From assembly GCF_003993775.1 (NCBI RefSeq), contig NZ_RJRZ01000001.1, forward strand, positions 62,001-126,000: a stretch of 64,000 nt of DNA, given 5' to 3'. The notes under the pieces are model-generated. The model was given only the letters and a program-made list of their open reading frames with translations. It had not been told where the DNA came from and ran no database searches. A program made the translations under genes and the position numbers. Positions 53,435 to 62,271 of the stretch are shown here, one piece after another. Within the stretch, counting starts at the first letter, position 1. Each line of letters opens with the position of its first letter. Source of the DNA: Frigidibacter oleivorans. GTDB lineage: Bacteria; Pseudomonadota; Alphaproteobacteria; Rhodobacterales; Rhodobacteraceae.

Positions 53435-53749
53435 ATGTATCTGACCATGAACCGTTTCCGCATCAAGCCCGGATCGGAGCAAACCTTCGAACAGGTCTGG
53501 GCCAGCCGCGACAGCCGGCTGGGCGAGGTGCCGGGCTTCCTCGGCTTTCACCTGATGAAGGGACCGGAGAAAGAGGGATACCGGCTCTATGCCTCGCACA
53601 CGATGTGGGACAGCGAGCAATCCTTCCTGAACTGGACAAAGTCCGAGGCCTTTCGCGCCGCCCCTGCCGGGGCGGGCGGCCACCGGGACATCTACATGGG
53701 CCATCCGGAACTGGAGGTCTTCGAAAGCGTGCAGCAGCTGCAGCCCTGA
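53435..53749 (+). CDS. Antibiotic-biosynthesis-monooxygenase-fold protein, haem-degrading HmuQ/IsdG-like
   Basis: The 104-residue ferredoxin-like dimer protein starts [20 protein letters not shown] and contains [16 protein letters not shown] and NWTKSEAFR. The IsdG-type haem-degrading triad Asn-Trp-His appears to be met by Asn6, Trp67 and His83. The sequence strongly recalls HmuQ/HmuD proteins of Bradyrhizobium. It would open haem to release iron. No haem uptake genes are adjacent. Confidence 0.8.
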   Translation: MYLTMNRFRIKPGSEQTFEQVWASRDSRLGEVPGFLGFHLMKGPEKEGYRLYASHTMWDSEQSFLNWTKSEAFRAAPAGAGGHRDIYMGHPELEVFESVQQLQP

Positions 53750-53821
53750 CGGATGCGCCCCACTTGACCCGGCCGGATGGCGGGCCGATGGTCCGGCCAG
53801 CAATCCGGAAGGGGAAGCGCC

Positions 53822-55519
53822 ATGACAGAGGCACCGGCCAGCGGCCACCCGCAACAGACGTCCGACCGCAGCGCCGCGCGCATCCTCGTGGACCAGCTGC
53901 TGGTGCAGGGGGTGGAGCGGGTGTTCTGCGTGCCGGGCGAGAGCTTCCTCGCCGTGCTCGACGCGCTGCACGACTCGCCCCGGATCGAGGTCGTCACCTG
54001 CCGGCATGAGGGCGGGGCCGCGATGATGGCCGAGGCCTGGGGCAAGCTGACCGGGCGGCCCGGCGTGCTGTTCTGTTCGCGCGGTCCGGGGGCGACGAAT
54101 GCCTCCGCGGGCCTGCATGTGGCCTGCCAGGATTCCACGCCGCTGATCATGTTCATCGGCCAGAACCCCCGCGACGTGCTGACCCGCGAGGCCTTTCAGG
54201 AGGTGGAGTATCGCCGGGTCTTCGCCAGCCAGGCGAAGGCGGTGATCCAGATCGAGGACGCGGCCCGCATGGCCGAACATGTCACCCGCGCCTTCCAGCT
54301 GGCGCAGTCGGGCCGGCCCGGGCCGGTGGTGATCCCCCTGCCCGAGGACATGCTGCACGACCGGGCCGCGGTGGCGGATGGCCGGCCGGCGGTGCCGCAG
54401 GCCAATGGCGTGGCGCCCGCCACGGTGGCCGCGGTGCGCGCGGCCCTGGCGGGGGCGGCGCGGCCCCTGGTGCTGCTCGGCGGGTCGACCTGGACCGGTG
54501 CGGCGGTGGACCGGTTCCGCACCTTCGCCGAGGATAGCGGCCTGCCCGTCGCGGCCTCGTTCCGGCGGCAGCATCTGCTGGACAACGAGAGCCCCTGCTA
54601 CATGGGCGAAATCGGGCTGGGGGCCAATCCCGCCCTGCTGAAGCGGGTGGACGAGGCGGACGTGCTCTTGGTCATCGGCGCCCGGCTGGGCGAGATCGGC
54701 ACCAACGGCTACACGATCATGTCCGCCCCCGTGCCCCGGCAGCGGCTGATCCATGTCTTCACCTCGGGCGACGCCATCGGGCAGGTCTGGCAGCCCGAGA
54801 TGGGCATCGTCGCCACGGCGGCGGAATTCGTGGCGGCGCTGGTGGCAGAGGGGCCGCTGGCCGGCCCGTGGGAGGAGGAACGCCGCGCCGGCCGCGCCGC
54901 CTTCGAGGCCTGGACCGCCCCGCGCACCAGCCCCGGCGCGATCCAGATGTGCGATATCGTGGCATGGCTCGACGCCAATCTGCCCGAGGACACGATCTAC
55001 ACCAACGGCGCGGGCAACTTCGCGACCTGGCTGCACCGGTTCCACCGCTATCGCCGCTTCGGGACGCAGGTGGCACCGGTCTGCGGCTCGATGGGCTATG
55101 GCCTGCCTGCGGCGCTGGCGGCGGCCTTCGCCCGGCCGGGGGCGACGGTGGTCTGCGTGGCGGGGGACGGCGATTTCCAGATGACGGGGATGGAACTGGC
55201 GACGGCGGCGGCGCATGGGCTGCGCATCCGGGTGCTGATCCTGAACAACGGGATGCTGGGCACGATCCGCATGCATCAGGAACGGCACTATCCCGGCCGC
55301 GTCTCGGCCACCGGCCTTGCCGGCAATCCCGATTTCACCGCGCTGGCCCGGGCCTTCGGCGCCCATGCCGAACGGGTGGAGCGGACCGAGGACTTCGCCG
55401 CGGCCTTCACCCGCGCCGATGCGCATGACGGGCCGGCGGTGCTGGAGATCATGATCGACCCCGAGGCGCTGACCCCCGCGATGACGCTGAGCCAGATCCG
55501 CGACGCCGCACGGGGCTAG
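53822..55519 (+). CDS. Thiamine-diphosphate-dependent enzyme (acetolactate-synthase-like)
   Basis: The 565-residue three-domain ThDP enzyme has the catalytic Glu in CRHEGGAAMMAEAWG (~residue 62), a central ancillary domain, and the C-terminal ThDP motif AGDGDFQMTGMELATAAAH with LILNNGMLGTIRMHQE. FCSRGPGATNASAGLH fits the acetolactate-synthase/oxo-acid decarboxylase clade. There is no regulatory small subunit nearby, and it lacks IlvB hallmarks strong enough to call it, so substrate is unknown. It lies 72 bp after the HmuQ-like gene. Confidence 0.85.
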   Translation: MTEAPASGHPQQTSDRSAARILVDQLLVQGVERVFCVPGESFLAVLDALHDSPRIEVVTCRHEGGAAMMAEAWGKLTGRPGVLFCSRGPGATNASAGLHVACQDSTPLIMFIGQNPRDVLTREAFQEVEYRRVFASQAKAVIQIEDAARMAEHVTRAFQLAQSGRPGPVVIPLPEDMLHDRAAVADGRPAVPQANGVAPATVAAVRAALAGAARPLVLLGGSTWTGAAVDRFRTFAEDSGLPVAASFRRQHLLDNESPCYMGEIGLGANPALLKRVDEADVLLVIGARLGEIGTNGYTIMSAPVPRQRLIHVFTSGDAIGQVWQPEMGIVATAAEFVAALVAEGPLAGPWEEERRAGRAAFEAWTAPRTSPGAIQMCDIVAWLDANLPEDTIYTNGAGNFATWLHRFHRYRRFGTQVAPVCGSMGYGLPAALAAAFARPGATVVCVAGDGDFQMTGMELATAAAHGLRIRVLILNNGMLGTIRMHQERHYPGRVSATGLAGNPDFTALARAFGAHAERVERTEDFAAAFTRADAHDGPAVLEIMIDPEALTPAMTLSQIRDAARG

Positions 55520-55522
55520 GGC

Positions 55523-56311
55523 CTATCCCGCCGCCATCAGCCCCGGTTGCGGGCAGGCGGCCGCCGTCTTCGGCACCCGGACCAGCACGATGGCCGGGTT
55601 GCCGATGCCCGATGCCTCGACATCCGCCAGAAGCCGGCCCAGCGTCGTCTCCAGCCGCCGTTCGGCCGGGGTGGAGATGCGCGAGACGATCTCGATCCCC
55701 GTGTCCGGCCCCAGACCCGCCGCCGCCATGTCGGCCGCGACCGCCGCCAGCCGGTGCATCGCCATGTAGAGCGCGAGCGTGGTGCCGGGGCGCAGGTCGC
55801 AGTCCTGCCACGGCTCGCCGGGGCGGCAGGTGGCGGTGGCCAGCACCAGCCGGTCGGTCTGCCCGCGTTCGGTCAGGGGCCGCGTGGTGCTGGCGGCCAG
55901 GGCGCTGGCGGCGGTGATGCCCGGCACGATCTCGACCTCGATCCCGTGGGCGCGGACCGCGGCGATTTCCTCGGCGGCGCGGCCAAAGATCGAGGGGTCG
56001 CCGGATTTCAGCCGCACCACCCGCTGCCCCGCCAGCGCGAAGGCGACGATGGCGGCGTCGATCCGCTCCTGCGGCCAGGCACAGGCGCCGACCTCCTTGC
56101 CGACGAACAACCGGGCGGCGCGGTCGGGGATCAGCGCCAGCACCTCGGGCTCCACCAGCCGGTCGAACAGCACCACATCGGCGCGGCGGATGCGGTCCAG
56201 CGCGCGCAGCGTCAGCAGGTCGGCAGCGCCCGGCCCCGCGCCCACCAGCGCGACATGGCCGCGGGCCGGCGGGGCGGGGGTCAGCGTCTCGGGCAGGGGC
56301 AGGAAACTCAT
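55523..56311 (-). CDS. Uroporphyrinogen-III C-methyltransferase (sirohaem synthesis)
   Basis: The 262-residue SAM enzyme methylates uroporphyrinogen III at C2 and C7 to precorrin-2. Motifs are VALVGAGPGAADLLTLRAL, VGKEVGAC, RLKSGDPSIFGRAAEE and VPGITAASA. The fused oxidase/ferrochelatase domain of CysG is absent. It is translationally coupled to nasA (ATGA) and supplies the sirohaem of NirB. CobA and SUMT are alternative names. Confidence 0.93.
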   Translation of the reverse strand: MSFLPLPETLTPAPPARGHVALVGAGPGAADLLTLRALDRIRRADVVLFDRLVEPEVLALIPDRAARLFVGKEVGACAWPQERIDAAIVAFALAGQRVVRLKSGDPSIFGRAAEEIAAVRAHGIEVEIVPGITAASALAASTTRPLTERGQTDRLVLATATCRPGEPWQDCDLRPGTTLALYMAMHRLAAVAADMAAAGLGPDTGIEIVSRISTPAERRLETTLGRLLADVEASGIGNPAIVLVRVPKTAAACPQPGLMAAG

Positions 56312-58917
56312 TCGGCGGCCTCCTTCGGGCGATGGCGGTCGATCAGGGCGCGGATCTCGGGGCGGCAGGACCCGCAATTGGTGCCGGCGCGCAGGGCGGC
56401 GCCGATGGCCTCGACCGTCATCAGCCGGCGGCCGGCGATGGCGCGGGCAAGGTCCGCCGCCCCGACCGAGAAGCAGGCGCAGACGGTCGGGCCGGGATCG
56501 GGCCGGTCCGCCCCCGCCCGCCCGGCCAGCGCCGCCGCCCCCGGCTGGCCGAGCGCTCCGGCCACCAGCGCGCGGGACAGCGCGACGGGCGTGCGCGCCA
56601 CGAACAGCGCCGCCACCAGCCGCCCGTCCGCCAGGAAGGCCAGCCGGTGCAGGCCCCGGGCCGGGTCGGACAGGCTGACATCGGCGGCGGGCAGGCCGAA
56701 CAGGCGCGCGGCCCATGCCCCCCAGTCGGCGGGATGGTCCTCGCCCGCCAGTTCCATCTGCGCGCCCCCGGGCAGCACGGCGCCCGCCCAATAGGCGCAA
56801 TCGGGCCGCATCGGCCCGGCCGAGACGGCATAGCCGTACCAGGCCGCGCGGAAGGGCCGGATCGCGACGGGCGCGGATTTCAGTGCCGGCTGGCCCGAGA
56901 CGGGATCGACCTGCCCCGGCACCAGCGTGCCGATCCGCGCGGCCGAGGCGTGGCCGTCGGTCCAGTGGATCGGCGCGAAGGGATGGCCGGGGGCGACCGC
57001 GTCCGACACCAGCACCCGCAGGATGCGCCGCCCCTCGCCGTCGCCCAGTTCGGCCAGCATGTCGGGCTCCAGCCCCAGCCGCGCCGCATCGGCGGGGTGA
57101 ACCTCCAGGAACGGCTCGCCCCGGTGCAGCGCCAGACGGGGCGCCAGCCCGGTGCGGGTCATCGTGTGCCACTGGTCGCGCACCCGGCCGGTGTTCAGCC
57201 GGAAGGGCCGGTCCTGCGGCAGCGGGGCGGGCAGCCGGGGCGCGACCGCAACCGCCCGGGCCCGGCCGTCCGGCGTGTGATAGCGCCCGTCGCCGAAGAA
57301 GCGTTCGGGCGCCGTCGCTTCGCCGGCCGGGGCGGGCCACAGGAACGGTTGCAGCGCGTCATAGCCCGCGCGGTCGATCCCGGCATGGCGCGAAATGTCG
57401 AAATCCGATCCCAGGCCCGCCGCCATCCCCGACAGCGCCGCATGTTCGCGGAAGATCGCCGCCGGGCCGTCGAAGGCAAAGCCCTCGGCCCAGCCCATGC
57501 GCCGCCCCACCTGCGCCAGCGCCCACCAGTCGGGTCGCGCCTCGCCCGGTGCGGGCAGGAAGGCGCGTTGCCGGCTGATCCGGCGTTCGGAATTGGTGAC
57601 GGTGCCGTCCTTCTCGCCCCAGCCGAGCGCGGGCAGCACCACATCCGCCAGAAGGGTCGTGTCCGTCTCCACGACGTCGCTGACCACCGTGAACTCGCAA
57701 CCGGCGATGGCACGCGCCACCCGGTCGGCCTCGGGCATCGAGGCCACGGGGTTGGTGCACAGGATCCAGAGCGCGCGGATCCGGCCCGCCCCGACCGCGT
57801 CGAACAGGTCCACCGCCTTCAGCCCCGGTCCGGCCGCCATGCGCGGCGCCTGCCAGAAGGTCTGCACGGCGGCGCGGTGCGCGGGGTCCTCGATCTGCAG
57901 ATGGCAGGCGAGCATGTTGGCAAGCCCCCCGACCTCGCGCCCGCCCATGGCGTTGGGCTGACCGGTGACGCTGAACGGCCCCATGCCGGGGCGGCCGATG
58001 CGGCCGGTGGCGATGTGGCAGTTGAGGATCGCGTTCACCTTGTCGGTGCCGCTGTCGGACTGGTTGATACCCTGCGACCAGACGGTGACGACCTTGTCCG
58101 TCCGCGCCCAGAGGTCGGTGAAGGCGGCGAGATCTGCCGGGTGCAGGCCGGTCAGCGCCGGATCGCTGGCCCGCGCCGCCGCCAGCGCCGTGTCGAGCCC
58201 CGAGACCCGCCCGGCCGCGGCCAGCAGCCCCCGGTCTGCCAGCACCGCCAGCAGATGGTTGAACAGCACCGCATCCGATCCCGGCGCGGGTGCGAGGTGC
58301 ATGTCGGCGATGTCGCAGGTCGCGGTGCGGCGCGGGTCGATCACGACCACCCGCATCCCGGGCCGCGCCGCCCGTGCCGCGGCCAGCCGCTGATACAGCA
58401 CCGGATGGCACCAGGCGAGGTTCGAGCCGACCAGCACCACCAGTTCGGCCTGGTCCAGATCCTCGTACTGACCGGGCACGGTGTCGCTGCCGAAGGCGCG
58501 GCGATGGCCCGCCACCGCCGAGGCCATGCAGAGCCGCGAATTGGTGTCGATATTGGCCGAGCCGACCAGCCCCTTCATCAGCTTGTTGGCGACGTAGTAA
58601 TCCTCGGTCAGCAACTGGCCCGAGACATAGAGCGCGACGGAGTCCGGCCCGTGTTCGGCGATGGTGCGGGAAAAGCGGCCCGCCACCTCGTCCAGCGCCG
58701 CGTCCCAGCCAACCTCCCTGCCGCCGATGGTCGGATGCAGCAGGCGCCCGGCAAGCCCCAGGGTTTCGCCAAGCGCCGCGCCCTTGACGCAAAGACGGCC
58801 CCGGTTGGCGGGATGGTCGGGATCGCCCGCCACCGCCGCGCCGCCCGCGCCGTCGGGCGTCGCCAGAACCCCGCAGCCCACGCCGCAATAGGGGCATGTG
58901 GTGCGGGTCGCGGTCAT
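56308..58917 (-). CDS. nasA: Assimilatory nitrate reductase catalytic subunit with C-terminal BFD domain
   Basis: The 869-residue molybdopterin enzyme reduces nitrate to nitrite in the cytoplasm. An N-terminal 4Fe-4S motif reads TCPYCGVGCGV with a later GRLCVKG. The molybdopterin domain includes YVSGQLLTEDYYVANKLMKG and GSNLAWCHPVLYQRL. A short C-terminal BFD-like 2Fe-2S domain holds CACFSVGAADL and NCGSCRPEI. Start and stop overlap with nirD and the methyltransferase. Electrons probably pass through NADH or ferredoxin partners. Confidence 0.95.
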   Translation of the reverse strand: MTATRTTCPYCGVGCGVLATPDGAGGAAVAGDPDHPANRGRLCVKGAALGETLGLAGRLLHPTIGGREVGWDAALDEVAGRFSRTIAEHGPDSVALYVSGQLLTEDYYVANKLMKGLVGSANIDTNSRLCMASAVAGHRRAFGSDTVPGQYEDLDQAELVVLVGSNLAWCHPVLYQRLAAARAARPGMRVVVIDPRRTATCDIADMHLAPAPGSDAVLFNHLLAVLADRGLLAAAGRVSGLDTALAAARASDPALTGLHPADLAAFTDLWARTDKVVTVWSQGINQSDSGTDKVNAILNCHIATGRIGRPGMGPFSVTGQPNAMGGREVGGLANMLACHLQIEDPAHRAAVQTFWQAPRMAAGPGLKAVDLFDAVGAGRIRALWILCTNPVASMPEADRVARAIAGCEFTVVSDVVETDTTLLADVVLPALGWGEKDGTVTNSERRISRQRAFLPAPGEARPDWWALAQVGRRMGWAEGFAFDGPAAIFREHAALSGMAAGLGSDFDISRHAGIDRAGYDALQPFLWPAPAGEATAPERFFGDGRYHTPDGRARAVAVAPRLPAPLPQDRPFRLNTGRVRDQWHTMTRTGLAPRLALHRGEPFLEVHPADAARLGLEPDMLAELGDGEGRRILRVLVSDAVAPGHPFAPIHWTDGHASAARIGTLVPGQVDPVSGQPALKSAPVAIRPFRAAWYGYAVSAGPMRPDCAYWAGAVLPGGAQMELAGEDHPADWGAWAARLFGLPAADVSLSDPARGLHRLAFLADGRLVAALFVARTPVALSRALVAGALGQPGAAALAGRAGADRPDPGPTVCACFSVGAADLARAIAGRRLMTVEAIGAALRAGTNCGSCRPEIRALIDRHRPKEAAE

Positions 58918-59249
58918 GCCGCGCTCCGCGCCGCAAGGAGCGTGGCGTCAAGGAAGACGCGCCCGCCCTCGGTCCGTGCCGCGAAGGTGCGCACCGCGCC
59001 GCTGTCCGCCCCCTGCGCGCGCCCCGTCGCCAGATCGAAGACCCAGCCATGCAGCGGGCAGGTGACCTGGCTGCCATGCACGATGCCTTCGGACAGCGGC
59101 CCGGCCTTGTGGGGGCAGCGGTCCTCCATCGCGAAGACCTCGTCTGTGGCGGTGCGGAACAGCGCCACGCAGCCGAGCGGCGTCTTCACCACCCGCGCGC
59201 CCTGCCGGGGAATGTCGTCCAGTGCGGCAATGTCGATCATCGCGGTCAT
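58914..59249 (-). CDS. nirD: Nitrite reductase small subunit, Rieske-type
   Basis: The 111-residue Rieske 2Fe-2S protein has Cys-x-His in CPHKAGPLSEG and Cys-x2-His in CPLHGWVFDLATG. It is the small subunit of the cytoplasmic NADH-nitrite reductase. The start at 59249 overlaps the nirB stop (ATGA), and the stop overlaps the nasA start. Confidence 0.94.
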   Translation of the reverse strand: MTAMIDIAALDDIPRQGARVVKTPLGCVALFRTATDEVFAMEDRCPHKAGPLSEGIVHGSQVTCPLHGWVFDLATGRAQGADSGAVRTFAARTEGGRVFLDATLLAARSAA

Positions 59250-61681
59250 TCTGCGGCCCTCAGCGTCAGGTCGGCGATCGGTGCCCAGTCCTGCGGGCGC
59301 CGGGCGAGTTCGGCCCAAGGGTCGGCCTGATAGACGGTCTGGCTGTGCAGGAACCGCTCGTACAGCGCGCGGCGGTTGGCCGGGTCGGCCACCTGATCGC
59401 GGCACCAGTCCAGCCCCACCTTGGCCACCCATTTGTGGATGCGGTGCAGGTAGCGGGCGTTTTCGCGATAAAGCTGGATGAAGGCCGCGATCACCTCCAT
59501 CGCCTCGGCCTCGGTCGGCACGGTCAGCAGCAGTTCCGTTTCCTTCACGTCCATGCCCGCCGCACCCGCGACACCGATCTGATAGCCCGACTCGACGCAG
59601 ACCACGCCCACGTCCTTGCAGGTCGCCTCGGCGCAGTTGCGGGGGCAGCCCGACACGCCCAGCTTCACCTTGGCGGGCGTCCACGAACCCCAGAGCAGCT
59701 TTTCCAGCCTGATCCCCAACCCGGTCGAATCCTGCGTGCCGAAGCGGCAGAATTCCGACCCGACGCAGGTCTTCACCGTGCGCAGGCCCTTGGCATAGGC
59801 CGCGCCCGACACCATGCCCGCGGCGTTCAGGTCCGACCAGATCGACGGCAGGTCTTCCTTGCGCACGCCCAGAAGGTCGATGCGCTGGCCGCCCGTGACC
59901 TTGACCATCGGCACGTTGTAGCGGTCGGCGGCGTCGGCGATGGCGCGCAGTTCGGCGGGCGTGGTGACGCCGCCCCACATTCGCGGGACGACCGAATAGG
60001 TGCCGTCCTTCTGGATGTTGGCGTGGTTGCGTTCGTTGACGAAGCGCGATTGCCGGTCGTCGCGATAGTCGTCCGGCCAGTCGGCCAGCAGATAGTAGTT
60101 CAGCGCCGGACGGCAGCTGGCGCAGCCCCCCGCCGTCGTCCAGCCAAGTTCCTGCATCACCGCCGGGATGGATTTCAGGCCCATGGACTTGATCAGCCGG
60201 CGCACATCCTCATGCGTGTGCTCGGTGCATCGGCACATCGGCGGGTTGGCATTGGCGGTGAAGCCGTCGCCCAGCGTCAGGGCCATCACCTGTTCCACCA
60301 GCCCGGTGCAGGTGCCGCAGCTGGCGCTCGCCTTCGTCGTCGCCCGGATCAGGTCGACCGTCGTCGCCCCGCCCTCGATCGCCTGCACGATCCGCCCCTT
60401 GCACACGCCGTTGCAGCCGCAGATCTCTGCCTCAGGCGGCAAGGCTGCAACGGCGGCCAGAGGGTCCGCCGGGGCGCCCCCCTGGAAGGCCGGGCCGAAG
60501 ATCAGCGTGTCGCGCATCGCGGACACGTCGGTCCGGTCCTTGATCAGCCCGTGGAACCATGCGCCGTCGGCGGTGTCGCCATAGAGCACGGCCCCCACCA
60601 GCCGGTCGCCGTCCAGCACCAGCCGCTTGTAGATGCCACGGCCCGGATCGCGGAACACGATGTCCTCGCGCCCCGGCGCCTCGGCGAAATCGCCGGCGCT
60701 GAACAGGTCGCAGCCCGTCACCTTCAGCTTCGTCGCCACCTCGCGGTTGACGAAGGCGGCGGGGCGGCCCGCCAGCGTGTCGGCCAGCACCTTCGCCTGA
60801 TCGTAGAGCGGGGCGACGAGGCCGAAGAGCGCGCCCTCATGTTCCACGCATTCGCCGAGCGCGAAGACATCGGCGGCCGAGGTGGCCATCCTGTCATCGA
60901 CGACGACGCCCCGGTTGACCGCCAGCCCCGCCGCGCGGGCCAGTGCCGTGGCCGGCCGGATGCCCACCGCCATGACCAGCAGGTCGCAGAGCAGGTCGGT
61001 GCCGTCCTCCAGCCGCAGCGCCGTCACATGGCCGTCCTCGCCCACAATCTCCTGCGACACGGCCTTGCACAGCACGCGGATGCCCCGCGCCTCCAGCGCC
61101 TTCTGCAGCAGATAGCCCGCCGAGGGGTCGAGCTGGCGTTCCATCAGATGGCCCATCAGGTGCACCACGGTCACCTCGACGCCGCGCGCCTGCATGCCCG
61201 CCGCGGCCTCCAGCCCCAGCAGCCCGCCGCCGATCACCACCGCCCGTGCGCCCGGCCGGGCCCCGAGCGCGATCATCCGTTCCGTATCCTCCAGATCGCG
61301 ATAGGCGATGACGCCCTGCAGGTCGCGCCCCGGCAGCGGGATCATGAACGGGTCCGATCCGGTGGCGATGACCAGCTTGTCATAGGGCAGGCTGCCGCGC
61401 TCGCCCGTCACGGTCTTCGCGTCGGTGTCGATCGACAGCACCCGTTCGCCGAAGCGGCAGGTGACGCCCTGGGCGCGATACCACGCCTCGTCATGGGTGA
61501 CGATCTGGGCATAGGTCTTCTCGCCCGACAGGACGGGCGACAGCATCAGCCGGTTGTAGTTGCCGCGCGGTTCTGCGTTGAACAGCGTCACCTCGAAAGC
61601 TCCGGGGGATGCCTCGAAGACATGCTCCAGCATCCGGCCGGAGGCCATGCCGGCCCCGACCACCACAAGTCGTTCAGTCAT
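59246..61681 (-). CDS. nirB: NADH-dependent assimilatory nitrite reductase large subunit
   Basis: The 811-residue sirohaem enzyme reduces nitrite to ammonium. In order it has an N-terminal FAD/NAD domain (VVVGAGMASGRMLEHVFEA; VVIGGGLLGLEAAAGMQARG), 2Fe-2S BFD segments (CGCNGVCKGRI with CGTCTG; MCRCTEHTHEDV with GGCASCRP), and sulfite-reductase-like domains ending in the sirohaem/4Fe-4S site (CVGSEFCRFG and GCPRNCAEATCKD). The ATG at 61681 has GGAAGG upstream; an in-frame TTG at 61702 is possible. The opposite-strand BrnT gene starts 46 bp away. Confidence 0.96.
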   Translation of the reverse strand: MTERLVVVGAGMASGRMLEHVFEASPGAFEVTLFNAEPRGNYNRLMLSPVLSGEKTYAQIVTHDEAWYRAQGVTCRFGERVLSIDTDAKTVTGERGSLPYDKLVIATGSDPFMIPLPGRDLQGVIAYRDLEDTERMIALGARPGARAVVIGGGLLGLEAAAGMQARGVEVTVVHLMGHLMERQLDPSAGYLLQKALEARGIRVLCKAVSQEIVGEDGHVTALRLEDGTDLLCDLLVMAVGIRPATALARAAGLAVNRGVVVDDRMATSAADVFALGECVEHEGALFGLVAPLYDQAKVLADTLAGRPAAFVNREVATKLKVTGCDLFSAGDFAEAPGREDIVFRDPGRGIYKRLVLDGDRLVGAVLYGDTADGAWFHGLIKDRTDVSAMRDTLIFGPAFQGGAPADPLAAVAALPPEAEICGCNGVCKGRIVQAIEGGATTVDLIRATTKASASCGTCTGLVEQVMALTLGDGFTANANPPMCRCTEHTHEDVRRLIKSMGLKSIPAVMQELGWTTAGGCASCRPALNYYLLADWPDDYRDDRQSRFVNERNHANIQKDGTYSVVPRMWGGVTTPAELRAIADAADRYNVPMVKVTGGQRIDLLGVRKEDLPSIWSDLNAAGMVSGAAYAKGLRTVKTCVGSEFCRFGTQDSTGLGIRLEKLLWGSWTPAKVKLGVSGCPRNCAEATCKDVGVVCVESGYQIGVAGAAGMDVKETELLLTVPTEAEAMEVIAAFIQLYRENARYLHRIHKWVAKVGLDWCRDQVADPANRRALYERFLHSQTVYQADPWAELARRPQDWAPIADLTLRAAE

Positions 61682-61726
61682 TGCGGATTTACCTTCCGTC
61701 AATCATGGCCGCGCCAGGCTGCGGGC

Positions 61727-61993
61727 ATGGATGTCGAGTGGGACGAGGACAAGGACGCCGCCAACCGGGCGAAGCACGGGCTGGCGCTGGCCGAGGCGGC
61801 GAACCTCGATTGGGCGCGGGCCGTCTACCGCCGCGACCTGCGCCGGGACTATGGCGAAGAGCGGATAGAGGCGGCAGCACCCTTGAACGGGCGATTGCAC
61901 ATCTGCATCTTCACTATGCGCGGCGCGACACGGCGGATAATCTCGCTGCGCAAGGCCAATGCCCGAGAGGTGAGGCGCCATGAACCAGGATGA
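61727..61993 (+). CDS. brnT: BrnT-family toxin
   Basis: The 88-residue protein closely follows the BrnT pattern: DVEWDEDKDAANRAKHGL at the start, then DYGEERIEAA, PLNGRLHICIFTMRG and RRIISLRKANAREVRR. BrnT is a RelE-fold ribonuclease toxin that blocks growth when free. It overlaps its partner gene by 14 bp and lies divergent to nirB. The sequence is complete with no frameshift. Confidence 0.9.
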   Translation: MDVEWDEDKDAANRAKHGLALAEAANLDWARAVYRRDLRRDYGEERIEAAAPLNGRLHICIFTMRGATRRIISLRKANAREVRRHEPG

Positions 61994-62261
61994 CGGGGAA
62001 TACGGCGTTCCCGACGAAGAGAGCCCCGAGATCACCGACGAGGAATGGCTCTGGTTCGTCCGTGCCGAGGATTTCGATGGTTTCGCGGGGGTCCACGCTT
62101 TTCTGAGGGAACGCGAGGACTTCCTGCGCGAGGCCGAGGCCGCCGGCATCCCGCGCACGGCCTTCCTGTCGCTGGAGCCGAACAAGCCCGGGTTCATCCG
62201 CCGCGCGACCGAGGCGCTGGAAGCCGCGGCGCGGGCGGGGCGGCTGCACGCCGCCGAATAG
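61980..62261 (+). CDS. Probable antitoxin partner of BrnT (atypical, not a clear BrnA)
   Basis: The 93-residue acidic protein overlaps brnT and starts MNQDDGEYGVPDEESPEITDEE. The DEESPEITDEEW segment recalls the BrnA N-terminal motif (PEWTDE). The C-terminal half (FLREAEAAGIPRTAFLSLEP, then AATEALEAA-type helices) lacks the recognisable ribbon-helix-helix VRLDPDVL sequence usual for BrnA. It may be a divergent antitoxin with another DNA-binding mode. Position and overlap support the pairing. Confidence 0.6.
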   Translation: MNQDDGEYGVPDEESPEITDEEWLWFVRAEDFDGFAGVHAFLREREDFLREAEAAGIPRTAFLSLEPNKPGFIRRATEALEAAARAGRLHAAE

Positions 62262-62271
62262 CCCCCGCCGG

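Noticed and set aside
53750-53821. A small gene between the HmuQ-like gene and the ThDP enzyme
   Set aside because: The 72-bp gap holds no frame with a plausible start and ribosome site.
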